Source: an uncultured Eubacteriales bacterium (GTDB lineage: Bacteria; Bacillota; Clostridia; Lachnospirales; CAG-274). Taken from it: a stretch of DNA of 53,043 bases. Where the stretch lies: the NCBI GenBank assembly GCA_949738935.1, contig CATJCJ010000568.1, positions 1-53,043 on the forward strand, written 5' to 3'. This document shows, piece after piece, positions 1-8,375 of the stretch. Under the pieces are notes generated by a model. The model saw only the letters and a program-made list of their open reading frames with translations, had not been told where the DNA came from and did no database searches. Both the position numbers and the translations under genes were made by a program. Position 1 is the first letter of the stretch; every line of letters begins with the position of its first letter.

Positions 1-521
1 AGATTATAAGTTATCTTGATGCTTGAATAATATTTGAAAAGCTGTTATATTAGTACGTATGAAACAGCAATGAAACATATTGGTATAAAATGTTTCCTCC
101 AATGAATAGGTGGAAAACAAACCTAATAAATGTATCTTTTAATAGCAAGAATAAAGAGAAATATCAAAGAGAGCTATATGTGAACCGCCACCCTGATAAG
201 ACTATATAAATATTGATTATTATTTTTGAATATATTCTCCGGTAATTATTGATGATACTTTATGCTATCAATTTAAATTTCTTTATTCAATTAAATTTTA
301 GAAAAGGGTCATTTATTTAACTTTGCAAAAATCATTTTATAAGTATTTATTAGGTATAAAGAGTTTGGCAGCTATTTTTTGAAGGGTACTATAGGGGTGT
401 ATGTTTTATAAAAGCACTGGAATAGTTGTTAACAGATTTAATAAACAAGGAAAAGTCTAATATTATTATGATATTTTACTGGTGTGAGTGATTTGAAATT
501 GGAAATCAGGATTACAAAATA
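1..521. other. AT-rich non-coding leader upstream of the glycan locus
   Basis: No convincing coding sequence was found on either strand in these 521 bases. The stretch is very AT-rich and ends at the first gene of the + strand locus, so it is probably the promoter and 5' leader of the operon or the end of an unseen upstream unit. The start of the upstream neighbour is not visible. A possible promoter lies at 365-392; nothing else with a clear signature was seen. Confidence 0.5.
365..392 (+). promoter_or_regulatory. Candidate sigma-A promoter for the locus
   Basis: TTGGCA (365-370, five of six matches to TTGACA) is followed after 16 bases by TACTAT (387-392, four of six matches to TATAAT). 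It lies 130 bases before the first start codon, which would leave a long leader. In DNA this AT-rich, such matches occur by chance, so this is only a candidate. Confidence 0.3.
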
Positions 522-1370
522 ATGAATGCTTATATTTATCAAAAATCGGAACAATATTTTGCTTTTAATATTTGGAATATTGAATCAGCAAAAGCTGTGA
601 TTGATGCAGCAGCGCAGATGAAAAAAAATGTGATTTTACAAACCTCAACAGAAGCATTTGTCCAAATAAATAAAGAAGAAATGCGTTTGTTTGTGTCGAA
701 TTATGCTAAAAATAAAGGAATACAGGTTTATTTACATTTAGACCATTGCAAAAAGATAGACTTAATCAAAGAAGCGATAAATTATAAATGGGATTCGGTT
801 ATGATTGACGGATCGGAATTACCTCTTGAAGAAAATATCAGAATTACAAATAAAGTGTGTGATATTACGAGAGAATATGAGATTCCGGTAGAGGCAGAGA
901 TAGGACGGATACCCAGAGCTGAAGAGGGTATTCAGGCGATGAAAACCGGAGTAGCACGGCTTAAGGATGTGCAGACTTTTATAAATGCGACAAACGTTAA
1001 TATGCTTGCTGTGGCAATTGGAACATCACATGGGATTTATCAGGGGATACCCGACTTACACTATGATCTGCTTGAAAGAGTAATGCAAATTGTAGAAGTT
1101 CCCCTTGTTATTCATGGTGGTTCAGGGATTACGGATGACATGCTTCGCCGACTTTTATCCTACAAAAATGTTAAAAAGATCAATATATCTACGGATGTTA
1201 AACAGGCATATCGTAATGGAATATATAAAAGTTTGCAAAATGGATATTTGGAAAAAGATGGATTTGATCCGCTAAAGGTAACGCATATAATTGATGACTC
1301 TATTGAGCATATGGTGAAAGAGAAATTGAGAATACTTGATAAAGATAAAAATAGGAGAGTGATAGAATGA
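522..1370 (+). CDS. Class II (zinc) DHAP-type aldolase, GatY/KbaY/FbaA family
   Basis: A zinc-dependent aldolase that joins or cleaves dihydroxyacetone phosphate and an aldehyde. The 282-residue length is normal. Family landmarks are present: HLDHC (His72, His75), MIDGSELPLEENI, VEAEIGRI (about residue 126), AIGTSHGIY (His170) and VIHGGSGI (His198), followed by KINISTDV. These supply the zinc ligands and the phosphate-binding loop. The ribosome binding site before the ATG is weak (ATCAGG). It is the first gene of a five-gene module and overlaps the next start by 4 bases. In a catabolic operon it would cleave a ketose 1-phosphate. Here, beside a cytidylyltransferase-like gene and a TagF-like gene, it more likely builds a phosphorylated ketose for export into a glycan. 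The real substrate is unknown. Confidence 0.85.
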   Translation: MNAYIYQKSEQYFAFNIWNIESAKAVIDAAAQMKKNVILQTSTEAFVQINKEEMRLFVSNYAKNKGIQVYLHLDHCKKIDLIKEAINYKWDSVMIDGSELPLEENIRITNKVCDITREYEIPVEAEIGRIPRAEEGIQAMKTGVARLKDVQTFINATNVNMLAVAIGTSHGIYQGIPDLHYDLLERVMQIVEVPLVIHGGSGITDDMLRRLLSYKNVKKINISTDVKQAYRNGIYKSLQNGYLEKDGFDPLKVTHIIDDSIEHMVKEKLRILDKDKNRRVIE

Positions 1371-2899
1371 AAACGATCCTGGTTTTGAATATGGGGATGA
1401 AAAGCATTCGAAGTATTATTTTCGATAGCGATGGAAATAAGCTTTCATCTGCATCGCTTCCAATTGAAACTTCCTTGTCAGATGAATGTGTAACACAGAA
1501 TCCCTATGAATGGTGGGAAAAAGGTAAGAATGTGATCAGAGAAACTGTTACAGATATAGGGGGGATAAAGATAGATTATTTGACGGTTACTACTTCTTCT
1601 TCCTGTCTGGTATATGTTGACAAAAAAGGAGATGCGTTAGGCCCGTGTATCATGGTGTCTGATAAAAGAGCAATCTATGAAAGTAATTTATTAAAAAACA
1701 ATTCTTTTTTCGAAAAAATCAAGAAAAATGTAGGTTTAGACGCTGATCCTTACCTTATGCTTCCTAAGGCGATCTGGGTAAAGAATCATCAAAAGGAATT
1801 ATTTAATAAAATATATAAATTTTTGGCGCCTAACGATTATCTGATTGCAAAGTTTACAAATTGTTATGTAACAGATTATATAAATGCACAAAAGTGGCAT
1901 TATGATGTGGAAAAGAAAAAATATCCTGAGGATTTGCTGAAGGATATTGGAATTTCTGTTGAATTATTTCCAGAAGTTGTGTCTCCGGGTGACTATGTGG
2001 GAACTATTAGTGAGAAAGTGGCAGAGGAGACGGGACTGCATCAAAGTGTAAAAGTGATTGCGTCTACGTATGATGCGATCTGCTCTTTTGTTGGCAGTGG
2101 GGTTTTAAAAGAGGGAGAGGCCAGTGACGTTTCAGGCACCGTAACTGTTTTTAGGACAGTGGCTAACCGAAAGATAGAGGCAGGGATTACTAAAATACAG
2201 CAGATTCCATATTTTGAAGGAAATATGAATATTGTAGGTGGGTCAAATAATCTTGGCGGCGGGTTAATTGAATGGGTAAAACAATGTTATTACCAGAATG
2301 AAGCTTTCCCATATGAATTGATGGTAAAAGATGCGGGAGAAGCATCTTTAGGCGCGGGAGGCATTATTTTTTTACCATATTTATTGGGTGAGCGGGCACC
2401 ACTGTGGGATTACAGTGCCAGGGGGGTCTTCTTTGGGCTGGAGCGTATGCATACCCGTAAGGAAATGACGAGGGCGGTTTTTGAAAGCACAGGTTTTATT
2501 GATCTTGATATGATAGCGGCCATTGGAGAAGCGGGAATAGAGGTAAATTCTATACGGTTGTCAGGAGGGCTGGCCAGACTGAATTTGATTTCACAAATTA
2601 AAGCGGACATAACAGGGCGCGAAATATCGGTTTTGTCTGAATTTGAAACTACGGCAACCGGAGCAGCAATGATTGCACTGTTCGGACAAAAGGTATATTC
2701 GTCTTTAGAAGAGGCCGTAGAACAATTTGTGAAAGTGAGGATGATTATTTGTCCTGAATATAAAAATTACTTGCAGTACCAGGAATTATATAAATTGTAC
2801 AAGGAAACTTATCAGACTTTAAGACCTTTATTTCCCAGAAGAATGAAAGTAACTGAGAAACTTTATAGAAAAAAGAGAATTAAAATCGAGAATTTGTAG
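1367..2899 (+). CDS. FGGY-family carbohydrate kinase
   Basis: An ATP-dependent sugar or polyol kinase of the xylulokinase/rhamnulokinase/glycerol kinase superfamily, 510 residues. The N-terminal FGGY_N fold runs to about residue 240. The likely catalytic base is Asp236 in STYDAICSF. The C-terminal domain carries the ATP-binding signature SGGLARLNL and a closing TATGAAMIAL motif. The phosphate loop at the N-terminus reads LNMGMKSIRS, whereas most kinases have a DxGT-like motif (MGMKS here), so the substrate may be unusual. The start codon overlaps the aldolase stop (ATGA), which implies translational coupling and a shared pathway. The aldolase, kinase and iron-ADH trio recalls fucose or rhamnose catabolism, but the downstream genes argue for a biosynthetic role. 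Confidence 0.8.
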   Translation: MKTILVLNMGMKSIRSIIFDSDGNKLSSASLPIETSLSDECVTQNPYEWWEKGKNVIRETVTDIGGIKIDYLTVTTSSSCLVYVDKKGDALGPCIMVSDKRAIYESNLLKNNSFFEKIKKNVGLDADPYLMLPKAIWVKNHQKELFNKIYKFLAPNDYLIAKFTNCYVTDYINAQKWHYDVEKKKYPEDLLKDIGISVELFPEVVSPGDYVGTISEKVAEETGLHQSVKVIASTYDAICSFVGSGVLKEGEASDVSGTVTVFRTVANRKIEAGITKIQQIPYFEGNMNIVGGSNNLGGGLIEWVKQCYYQNEAFPYELMVKDAGEASLGAGGIIFLPYLLGERAPLWDYSARGVFFGLERMHTRKEMTRAVFESTGFIDLDMIAAIGEAGIEVNSIRLSGGLARLNLISQIKADITGREISVLSEFETTATGAAMIALFGQKVYSSLEEAVEQFVKVRMIICPEYKNYLQYQELYKLYKETYQTLRPLFPRRMKVTEKLYRKKRIKIENL

Positions 2900-2910
2900 A
2901 GGGATACTAT

Positions 2911-4053
2911 ATGAAAGCGTATAGGCTAAATATTCCAACTAAAATTTATTTCGGCCGAAATATTTTAGAAGAAGCTTTGAAAGAACAACAGGAATTTGTG
3001 AGGGGAACAGTTTTAATTGTTACCAGTGGCCGCTCTCTGATTCGGCTGGGATATCTTAATGGGATTCAAAGTATACTTCAGGGAATGATGCATGTTAAGA
3101 AAGTAGTTGTTTTTAGTGAAGTAAGTGCTAATCCAAGGCTGTCGGAAGTCAAAATCGGAATCAATATCGGAAAAAAAGCGCATGCAGATATTATTATTGG
3201 ATTAGGAGGAGGAAGCGCTTTAGACGCGGCGAAAGCAATTGCAGCTGGTATAGGACATGATGAAAATATAGAAGATTTTTTTTACGGACATAAGGAAGCA
3301 ACTGAGAAAACTCTGCCTATTGTGGCGATCCCGACTACGGCGGGAACCGGAAGTGAGTTGAGTAAAGCAGCAATTCTGACAGATGATAAAAGAAAAGTAA
3401 AAGGTGGGATTAGAGGTGCGGCGCTTTATCCGGCAATTGCGATTGTGGATTCAGCTTTCACAGAAACTGTTCCAAAAAAAATTACTATGGAAACTGGATT
3501 CGATGTATTAGCACATGCAGTGGAAAGTTATATTTCAAAGGCATCTACTCCCTATACGGAAATGCAGTCGGAATATGTAATACATACTGTAGGAACATAT
3601 CTTCCAAGATTAGCGCTAAATCTTGGAGATATAGAAGCAAGAGAAAAAATGAGTTTTGCCAGTATGATTATGGGAATTAACCTTGGAAATGCGAGTACAT
3701 GTTTGCCGCATCGATTGCAATATCCGATAGGTGCGCATACAGATACAAGTCATGGATTAGGATTAGCGGCACTATTTTCCACATGGATGACTTATGAATA
3801 TAAATATTCGAGGGATAAATTAAATAAGGTTATAAAGCTCCTTAAAAATGTCGATTGTCGAGGATATGTTGAAGCGATGGAGCTAATGAGTGAATTTATT
3901 AGAAGCTTGGGTTTGCCTGTTTCACTTCGTGAGATAGGCGTTACGGAATCTTTAATTGACAGGATAGTAAATGAGGTGACCGGAAACATACAAAATGATC
4001 CGGCAGCGCAAGAGAAAGATATTATAGATAAAATTTATCGAACAGCATTTTAA
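2911..4053 (+). CDS. Iron-containing alcohol dehydrogenase
   Basis: A group III metal-dependent NAD(P)H alcohol/aldehyde oxidoreductase, 380 residues. The nucleotide-binding motif GLGGGSALDAAKA and the TTAGTGSE motif are clear. The metal ligands can be placed at Asp198, His202, His267 and His281 (FDVLAHAVESY, LPHRLQ and TSHGLG), matching the FucO pattern. A ribosome binding site (GAGGG) precedes the ATG by a short spacer, 11 bases after the kinase stop. By context it probably reduces a carbonyl group made by the aldolase or kinase steps to give an alditol. Reduction of an aldehyde by-product is the alternative. It lacks the features of the glycerol-1-phosphate dehydrogenase branch. Confidence 0.85.
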   Translation: MKAYRLNIPTKIYFGRNILEEALKEQQEFVRGTVLIVTSGRSLIRLGYLNGIQSILQGMMHVKKVVVFSEVSANPRLSEVKIGINIGKKAHADIIIGLGGGSALDAAKAIAAGIGHDENIEDFFYGHKEATEKTLPIVAIPTTAGTGSELSKAAILTDDKRKVKGGIRGAALYPAIAIVDSAFTETVPKKITMETGFDVLAHAVESYISKASTPYTEMQSEYVIHTVGTYLPRLALNLGDIEAREKMSFASMIMGINLGNASTCLPHRLQYPIGAHTDTSHGLGLAALFSTWMTYEYKYSRDKLNKVIKLLKNVDCRGYVEAMELMSEFIRSLGLPVSLREIGVTESLIDRIVNEVTGNIQNDPAAQEKDIIDKIYRTAF

Positions 4054-4068
4054 AGGAGAGGACATAAG

Positions 4069-4803
4069 ATGCAGGCAATCATTATGGCAGCTGGTAAGGG
4101 AAGTCGGTTAGGGAGCCTGACAGATGGGAAACCGAAATCTTTTGTAGAAATAAAAAAGAAAAAGTTAATTGACTATAATCTGGATTTATTGCGGCATTAT
4201 GGTGTAGATGAAATTATTATTGTTACGGGGTACCAATGTGAAGCCTTTGAAGAATTAACCAAAGGAATGAAAGATGTGTGTTTAATATATAATCCGTTTT
4301 ACGAAATGGTGAATGTGCTCGGTTCATTTTATATGGGAATGGAAAAATTACATGATGATTTTGTTTATCTTCATGCGGATACCTTATGTGAACCGGTAAT
4401 TTTTGAAAAATTGATTTGTCTTGAGGCGGAGGTAGATGCAATACTCCCAGTAGAATATGGGCCGTGTAACGAAGAGGCTATGAAATTTAGAACTGAGAAT
4501 GGTAAGCTTGTTGAGCTTACAAAGCAGATGCATGTAGACCAGGCCGAGGGTGAGTTTATTGGTATAGCTTCCTTTCGTAAGCGTATTATACCGGCTCTGC
4601 GTGCGAAAACAAAACAGTTGATGAAGGAGAAAGAGTTTGCTGCTTATTTTGAGAGCGCAATTCAGAGGTTAATTGATGAAGAGGACTTTAGAATTGAAAC
4701 AGTTCCTACAGCAGGCGCTTTCTGGGCTGAAATAGACTTCGTGGAGGATTATAAAGCGGCAGCAGCGGCAATACCGGAAAGCTTAATAAATTTAAAGGTA
4801 TAA
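4069..4803 (+). CDS. LicC/PntC-like sugar or alcohol-phosphate nucleotidyltransferase
   Basis: A nucleotidyltransferase of the RmlA/LicC fold, 244 residues. The pyrophosphorylase loop MAAGKGSRLGSLTDGKPKS (residues 6-24) binds the nucleoside triphosphate. HADTL near residue 103 and the C-terminal FWAEIDFVEDY are typical of small cytidylyltransferases such as LicC (phosphocholine) and the phosphonate-tailoring PntC. The ribosome binding site AAGGAGAGG is strong. The next gene begins at the base after its stop codon. Inference: it activates the alcohol phosphate made by the three upstream genes, probably with CTP because the next enzyme belongs to a CDP-alcohol-using family. Nucleotide choice cannot be read from sequence. 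Confidence 0.8.
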   Translation: MQAIIMAAGKGSRLGSLTDGKPKSFVEIKKKKLIDYNLDLLRHYGVDEIIIVTGYQCEAFEELTKGMKDVCLIYNPFYEMVNVLGSFYMGMEKLHDDFVYLHADTLCEPVIFEKLICLEAEVDAILPVEYGPCNEEAMKFRTENGKLVELTKQMHVDQAEGEFIGIASFRKRIIPALRAKTKQLMKEKEFAAYFESAIQRLIDEEDFRIETVPTAGAFWAEIDFVEDYKAAAAAIPESLINLKV

Positions 4804-6072
4804 ATGAAAAGGAAGAAGTATAGCAGTATGGGTTGCGAACAAAGAAGTGATATATCAGAGACACTATATATTGCAAAACGTAAAATGAAAGCTTTCATAC
4901 ATGGACTTGTATATTATGCCTGTCGTATATTCCCAATTGATCAGCAAAAGGTTGTTATGTGGACATTTGAAGGTGGCGGAGGGTATGGATGCAGCCCTAA
5001 ATATATAGCGGAAGAAATTTTAAAGAATAATCGCGCAGGGAAAACAAATTATAAAATAGTTTGGCTCTTAAATGATATAGATAAAGAGTTCCCAAGGGAA
5101 ATTAAGAAAGTAAAGAATACCGCTTGGAGCAGGGCATATCAGTTGTCCACTGCAGGCGTTTGGATTAGTAATACCAGGACCTTTTATGGAGCTCGGAAAA
5201 GAAAAAAACAATGTTATATTCAGACTTGGCATGCGACAATATGTATTAAGCCGATTGGAAAATATCGTGGCGATTTATTTCCTAAGATGGCCTATTTGGT
5301 CAGCGCATACGATTCAAAGCTGATTGATTATGTTTTGTCAGGCTCTACTTGGTGTGATTATATGTATCGGGAAGGACTGATTTATGACGGAACAATTATT
5401 AAAACAGGAACCCCAAGATGTGATGTTTTATTTAATCAAAGAGATGAAAAATATCAACAAATGCGGAGGGAGTATGGACTTCCAAATGATGTAAAAATCA
5501 TGCTGTATGCGCCGACATTTCGTGGTGGAAGTCAGAATAAAAATCGTAGCGTGAATACAGAGGAAACCACTGTAGATTTTGCAGCCCTTATTAATGCGTT
5601 GGAAAAACGATTCGGCGGCCGATGGTATATTTTTTTAAGGCTACATCCACAACTGGCGGCAAAAATGCAGGGAGTTAGAGTACGGCAGATTTCAGAACGG
5701 TTGATTGATGTAAGTCAGCGGCCGGATATGAATGAGATTATCGCAGGTGCGGATGCATTTCTGACGGACTATTCCAGTGCCATTTTTGAAAGCGCTATGA
5801 TAGAACTGCCTGGTTTTATTTATGCAGATGACTTGGAGGAATATGTGGCGGACAGAGGCGATTTGTTTTTTGATATGTATAAGTTGCCATTTCCAGTAGC
5901 TCTTAATAACGATGAGTTAATAGGTAATATTATAAATTTTGATGCTGAAAAGTATAAAGAGGCTCTTTCATCGTTTATGGATGAAGTCGGTATATTTGAA
6001 GATGGAAAAGCGAGTGAGAGAGTGATGGAGTTGATAATGAAAGAGAATATAGATTATTCAGAAAATTTTTAG
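4804..6072 (+). CDS. TagF-like CDP-polyol phosphotransferase
   Basis: A GT-B enzyme of the CDP-glycerol glycerophosphotransferase family, 422 residues, which moves a polyol phosphate from its CDP donor onto a glycan or lipid acceptor at the inner face of the membrane. The C-terminal domain shows the family landmarks YAPTFRGG, RLHPQL, DVSQRPDMNEII, FLTDYSSAIFES and YADDLEEYVADRG. An N-terminal basic and aromatic stretch (FIHGLVYYACRIFPI, about residues 31-45) may touch the membrane. The ATG directly abuts the previous stop (TAAATG), a sign of close coupling. Family members make or prime teichoic acids. Its donor here may be the product of the upstream module or of the TagD-like domain encoded at 35-37 kb. 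Confidence 0.85.
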   Translation: MKRKKYSSMGCEQRSDISETLYIAKRKMKAFIHGLVYYACRIFPIDQQKVVMWTFEGGGGYGCSPKYIAEEILKNNRAGKTNYKIVWLLNDIDKEFPREIKKVKNTAWSRAYQLSTAGVWISNTRTFYGARKRKKQCYIQTWHATICIKPIGKYRGDLFPKMAYLVSAYDSKLIDYVLSGSTWCDYMYREGLIYDGTIIKTGTPRCDVLFNQRDEKYQQMRREYGLPNDVKIMLYAPTFRGGSQNKNRSVNTEETTVDFAALINALEKRFGGRWYIFLRLHPQLAAKMQGVRVRQISERLIDVSQRPDMNEIIAGADAFLTDYSSAIFESAMIELPGFIYADDLEEYVADRGDLFFDMYKLPFPVALNNDELIGNIINFDAEKYKEALSSFMDEVGIFEDGKASERVMELIMKENIDYSENF

Positions 6073-6099
6073 TTTGGTATAGATGAGGGGAATATTTAA

Positions 6100-7119
6100 A
6101 TGTATATATTAACGAAACGTAAAATTATGGAAAACGCATGTAACAATAAAAAGTATTGTTTTGATATTGTGTTTGATTGGGAAGATATCTTGGCTGAAGG
6201 ATTAAATATCGACATAGTGGCAAGGACAGATGCAGAATTTAGATTTGACGAAAGATGTAGAAAAATTTATCAAAAGGTACATATTCCTTTTTATAGGGTA
6301 TTTAACTTGTTTGATAATAAAAAAAAAGGTACAGCCATTATGTTTGATGTAAGTACGAAAAGACAGGATGGAATCTATAATAGTAAAAAATATATACCAT
6401 GCCTTATAGACTATTTTCTGGATGAGAGAGAATATTATTTGTTTTTAAAGGCATATTCACATAATAAAGTAATTTTGGTATCCAGTAAAGAGGTATATAA
6501 TTATTTGCTAACAAAAAATTGTCCATTGAATATTTATCATTTCCCATTGTCATTACCAGATGATTTTAAGATTCCAGATAGAGTAGAGAAGAAATACGAT
6601 TTAGTAATGTTTGCAAGACAAAATCCGCTATTGACAGAATATATTGATCAATATGAAAAAGAACATCCAGACTTTATATTAGTTCGAAGAAAATATGAAA
6701 ATGGCCATTATGTATATTATATGTCATCTACAGGAGAAATTATTAGTATAGGAGATACGAGAGAAGAATATTTTAAGCTGGTTATGAGTTCTAAAATAGC
6801 CGTTTATACTACGCCAGGGATGGATGGCACACGTACAGATGCTAACGGTTGGAATCAAGTCACGCCGCATTTTTTGGAAGAGATAGCAGGAAGGTGTCAT
6901 ATTATAGCAAGATACCCTAAAAATGCGGATACAGACTGGTATGAGATGAATAAGATTTGTAAATGTGTAGAGTCATATGATGAATTTAAGTATCTTATGG
7001 ATAAGTATAGAAAAGAAGAAGTTGATTATAAGAAATATACAGAATTCTTAGAAAAACATTATACGAGTCATCGGGTTGAGCTGTTAAAAAAAATATTAAC
7101 TGAAAACAATATTTTATAA
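6100..7119 (+). CDS. Probable GT-B glycosyltransferase, CgeB-like C-terminal domain
   Basis: A 339-residue soluble protein without a strong signature. The C-terminal third (SSKIAVYTTPGMDGTR, then HFLEEIAGRCHIIARYP, then a region like the spacing-helix end of GT-B folds) resembles the Glyco_trans_1_2/CgeB type of nucleotide-sugar-binding domain. No membrane segment is visible. The start is ATG after TGAGGGGAA. It sits between the TagF-like gene and a FAD enzyme, so a sugar-transfer role in the same glycan is likely. Donor and acceptor are unknown. Confidence 0.55.
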   Translation: MYILTKRKIMENACNNKKYCFDIVFDWEDILAEGLNIDIVARTDAEFRFDERCRKIYQKVHIPFYRVFNLFDNKKKGTAIMFDVSTKRQDGIYNSKKYIPCLIDYFLDEREYYLFLKAYSHNKVILVSSKEVYNYLLTKNCPLNIYHFPLSLPDDFKIPDRVEKKYDLVMFARQNPLLTEYIDQYEKEHPDFILVRRKYENGHYVYYMSSTGEIISIGDTREEYFKLVMSSKIAVYTTPGMDGTRTDANGWNQVTPHFLEEIAGRCHIIARYPKNADTDWYEMNKICKCVESYDEFKYLMDKYRKEEVDYKKYTEFLEKHYTSHRVELLKKILTENNIL

Positions 7120-7133
7120 AGAGGAATGTTAAA

Positions 7134-8375
7134 GTGAAGTACTTGATCTTAGGAGCAGGACCTGCCGGGTTATCTTTTGCATATCGATTATTCCAAATGG
7201 GTGAAATGGATTTTTTAATCTTAGAAAAAGAAAATGAGGCTGGAGGATTGTGTAGGAGTAAGGAGATTGATAATGGCCCCTTGGATGTGGGGGGAGGGCA
7301 TTTTATTGATGTAAAAGATCAAGAAGTACTTGAATTTTTGTTTGATGTAATGCCAAGAGAAGAGTGGAATTTATATAATCGTAATTCTCAAATATCAATA
7401 CATGGTCAATTTATTAATAGTCCTATTGAGGCAAATATTTGGCAGCTTTCCATAGAAAAACAAATAGAGTATTTAAAAGAAATTGCAATTGCCGGGTGTA
7501 ATTTGGGTGTACCAAAACCAGATAAATTTATAGAGTGGATTTATTGGAAATTAGGGAAAAAAATAGCTGAGGACTATATGGTTCCTTACAATCAAAAAAT
7601 ATTTTCAGAGAATTTGAATAGTTTAGGAACATATTGGCTTGAAAAACTACCAAATGTTTCATTTGAAGAAACATTAAGAAGCTGTTTAGAGAAAAAGGCA
7701 TACGGAACCCAACCGGGACATGCACAATTTTTATATCCTAAAAAATATGGAAGTGGAGAAGTATGGCGGCGGATAGCAGATAGGATATCTGGTCATATTA
7801 ATTATAATACGATAGTGAAGCATTTAGATATTCAAAAACATAGTGTAAATGGAGAATATGTAGCAGAAAAAATAATTTGTACGATTCCATGGAAAGAATT
7901 TAGGGAAATAAAGGGAATTAAATCAGAGTATTTAAATATGATTGAGAATTTAAAGTATAGTTCAGTGGTTGTAGAGTATAATCCAGAATGTTTATGTTCG
8001 AAAGCACATTGGATTTATTTTCCGGATTTAAATATACATTATCACAGAATTTTAAACCGAAGAGTATTTAGTAAAGGTAAAGGTTTTTGGACAGAAACAA
8101 ATTTAAACAGGTATAAATATAGGAGCGATAAAAGAAGCTTTTTTAATAAGTATGCTTATCCATTGAATACTATTGATAAACCAATGATTATGAAAAAACT
8201 TTTAGATAAAATGGAGGAAAATAATATCATGGGATTGGGAAGATGGGGTGAATGGCAACATTATAATTCAGATGTAGTTGTTCATCGTGCAATTAATTTG
8301 GCAGATAAATGTGTGAGGGGGGGGGTAATACGATATAACTTTGCTGCTCCTGTAGAAATTGGGGTATGTGCGTGA
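7134..8375 (+). CDS. FAD-dependent amine-oxidase-like protein with a G9 tract near its C-terminus
   Basis: A 413-residue FAD protein of the protoporphyrinogen oxidase/UDP-galactopyranose mutase-like group. The dinucleotide fold ILGAGPAGLSFAYRL (residues 4-18), then EKENEAGGLCRS and DVGGGHFID, are classical. It starts at GTG, preceded by AGAGGAA. Such proteins are common in polysaccharide loci but few have a known reaction; ring contraction or oxidation of a sugar nucleotide is possible. A run of nine Gs at 8317-8325 encodes part of VRGGV, 18 residues from the end. The frame is open at this length and the stop overlaps the next start (TGATG). One G fewer would put TAA right after the tract, and one more would end translation four codons later. 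Confidence 0.75.
   Translation: MKYLILGAGPAGLSFAYRLFQMGEMDFLILEKENEAGGLCRSKEIDNGPLDVGGGHFIDVKDQEVLEFLFDVMPREEWNLYNRNSQISIHGQFINSPIEANIWQLSIEKQIEYLKEIAIAGCNLGVPKPDKFIEWIYWKLGKKIAEDYMVPYNQKIFSENLNSLGTYWLEKLPNVSFEETLRSCLEKKAYGTQPGHAQFLYPKKYGSGEVWRRIADRISGHINYNTIVKHLDIQKHSVNGEYVAEKIICTIPWKEFREIKGIKSEYLNMIENLKYSSVVVEYNPECLCSKAHWIYFPDLNIHYHRILNRRVFSKGKGFWTETNLNRYKYRSDKRSFFNKYAYPLNTIDKPMIMKKLLDKMEENNIMGLGRWGEWQHYNSDVVVHRAINLADKCVRGGVIRYNFAAPVEIGVCA
8317..8325 (+). repeat. Poly-G tract, 9 G (tract A)
   Basis: Nine consecutive Gs in a reading frame of an AT-rich gene. The current length keeps the FAD protein open to its TGATG joint with the next glycosyltransferase. Lengths of 8 or 10 would stop translation within four codons and separate the stop from the downstream start by roughly 30-50 bases. 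Confidence 0.8.

Noticed and set aside
522-4053. The first three genes as a fucose or rhamnose catabolic operon
   Set aside because: There is no sugar isomerase, transporter or regulator, and the genes continue directly into nucleotidyltransferase and TagF-like genes.
522-6072. The first module as a phosphonate pathway
   Set aside because: The LicC/PntC-like gene and iron ADH suggested this, but there is no PEP mutase or phosphonopyruvate decarboxylase in the window.
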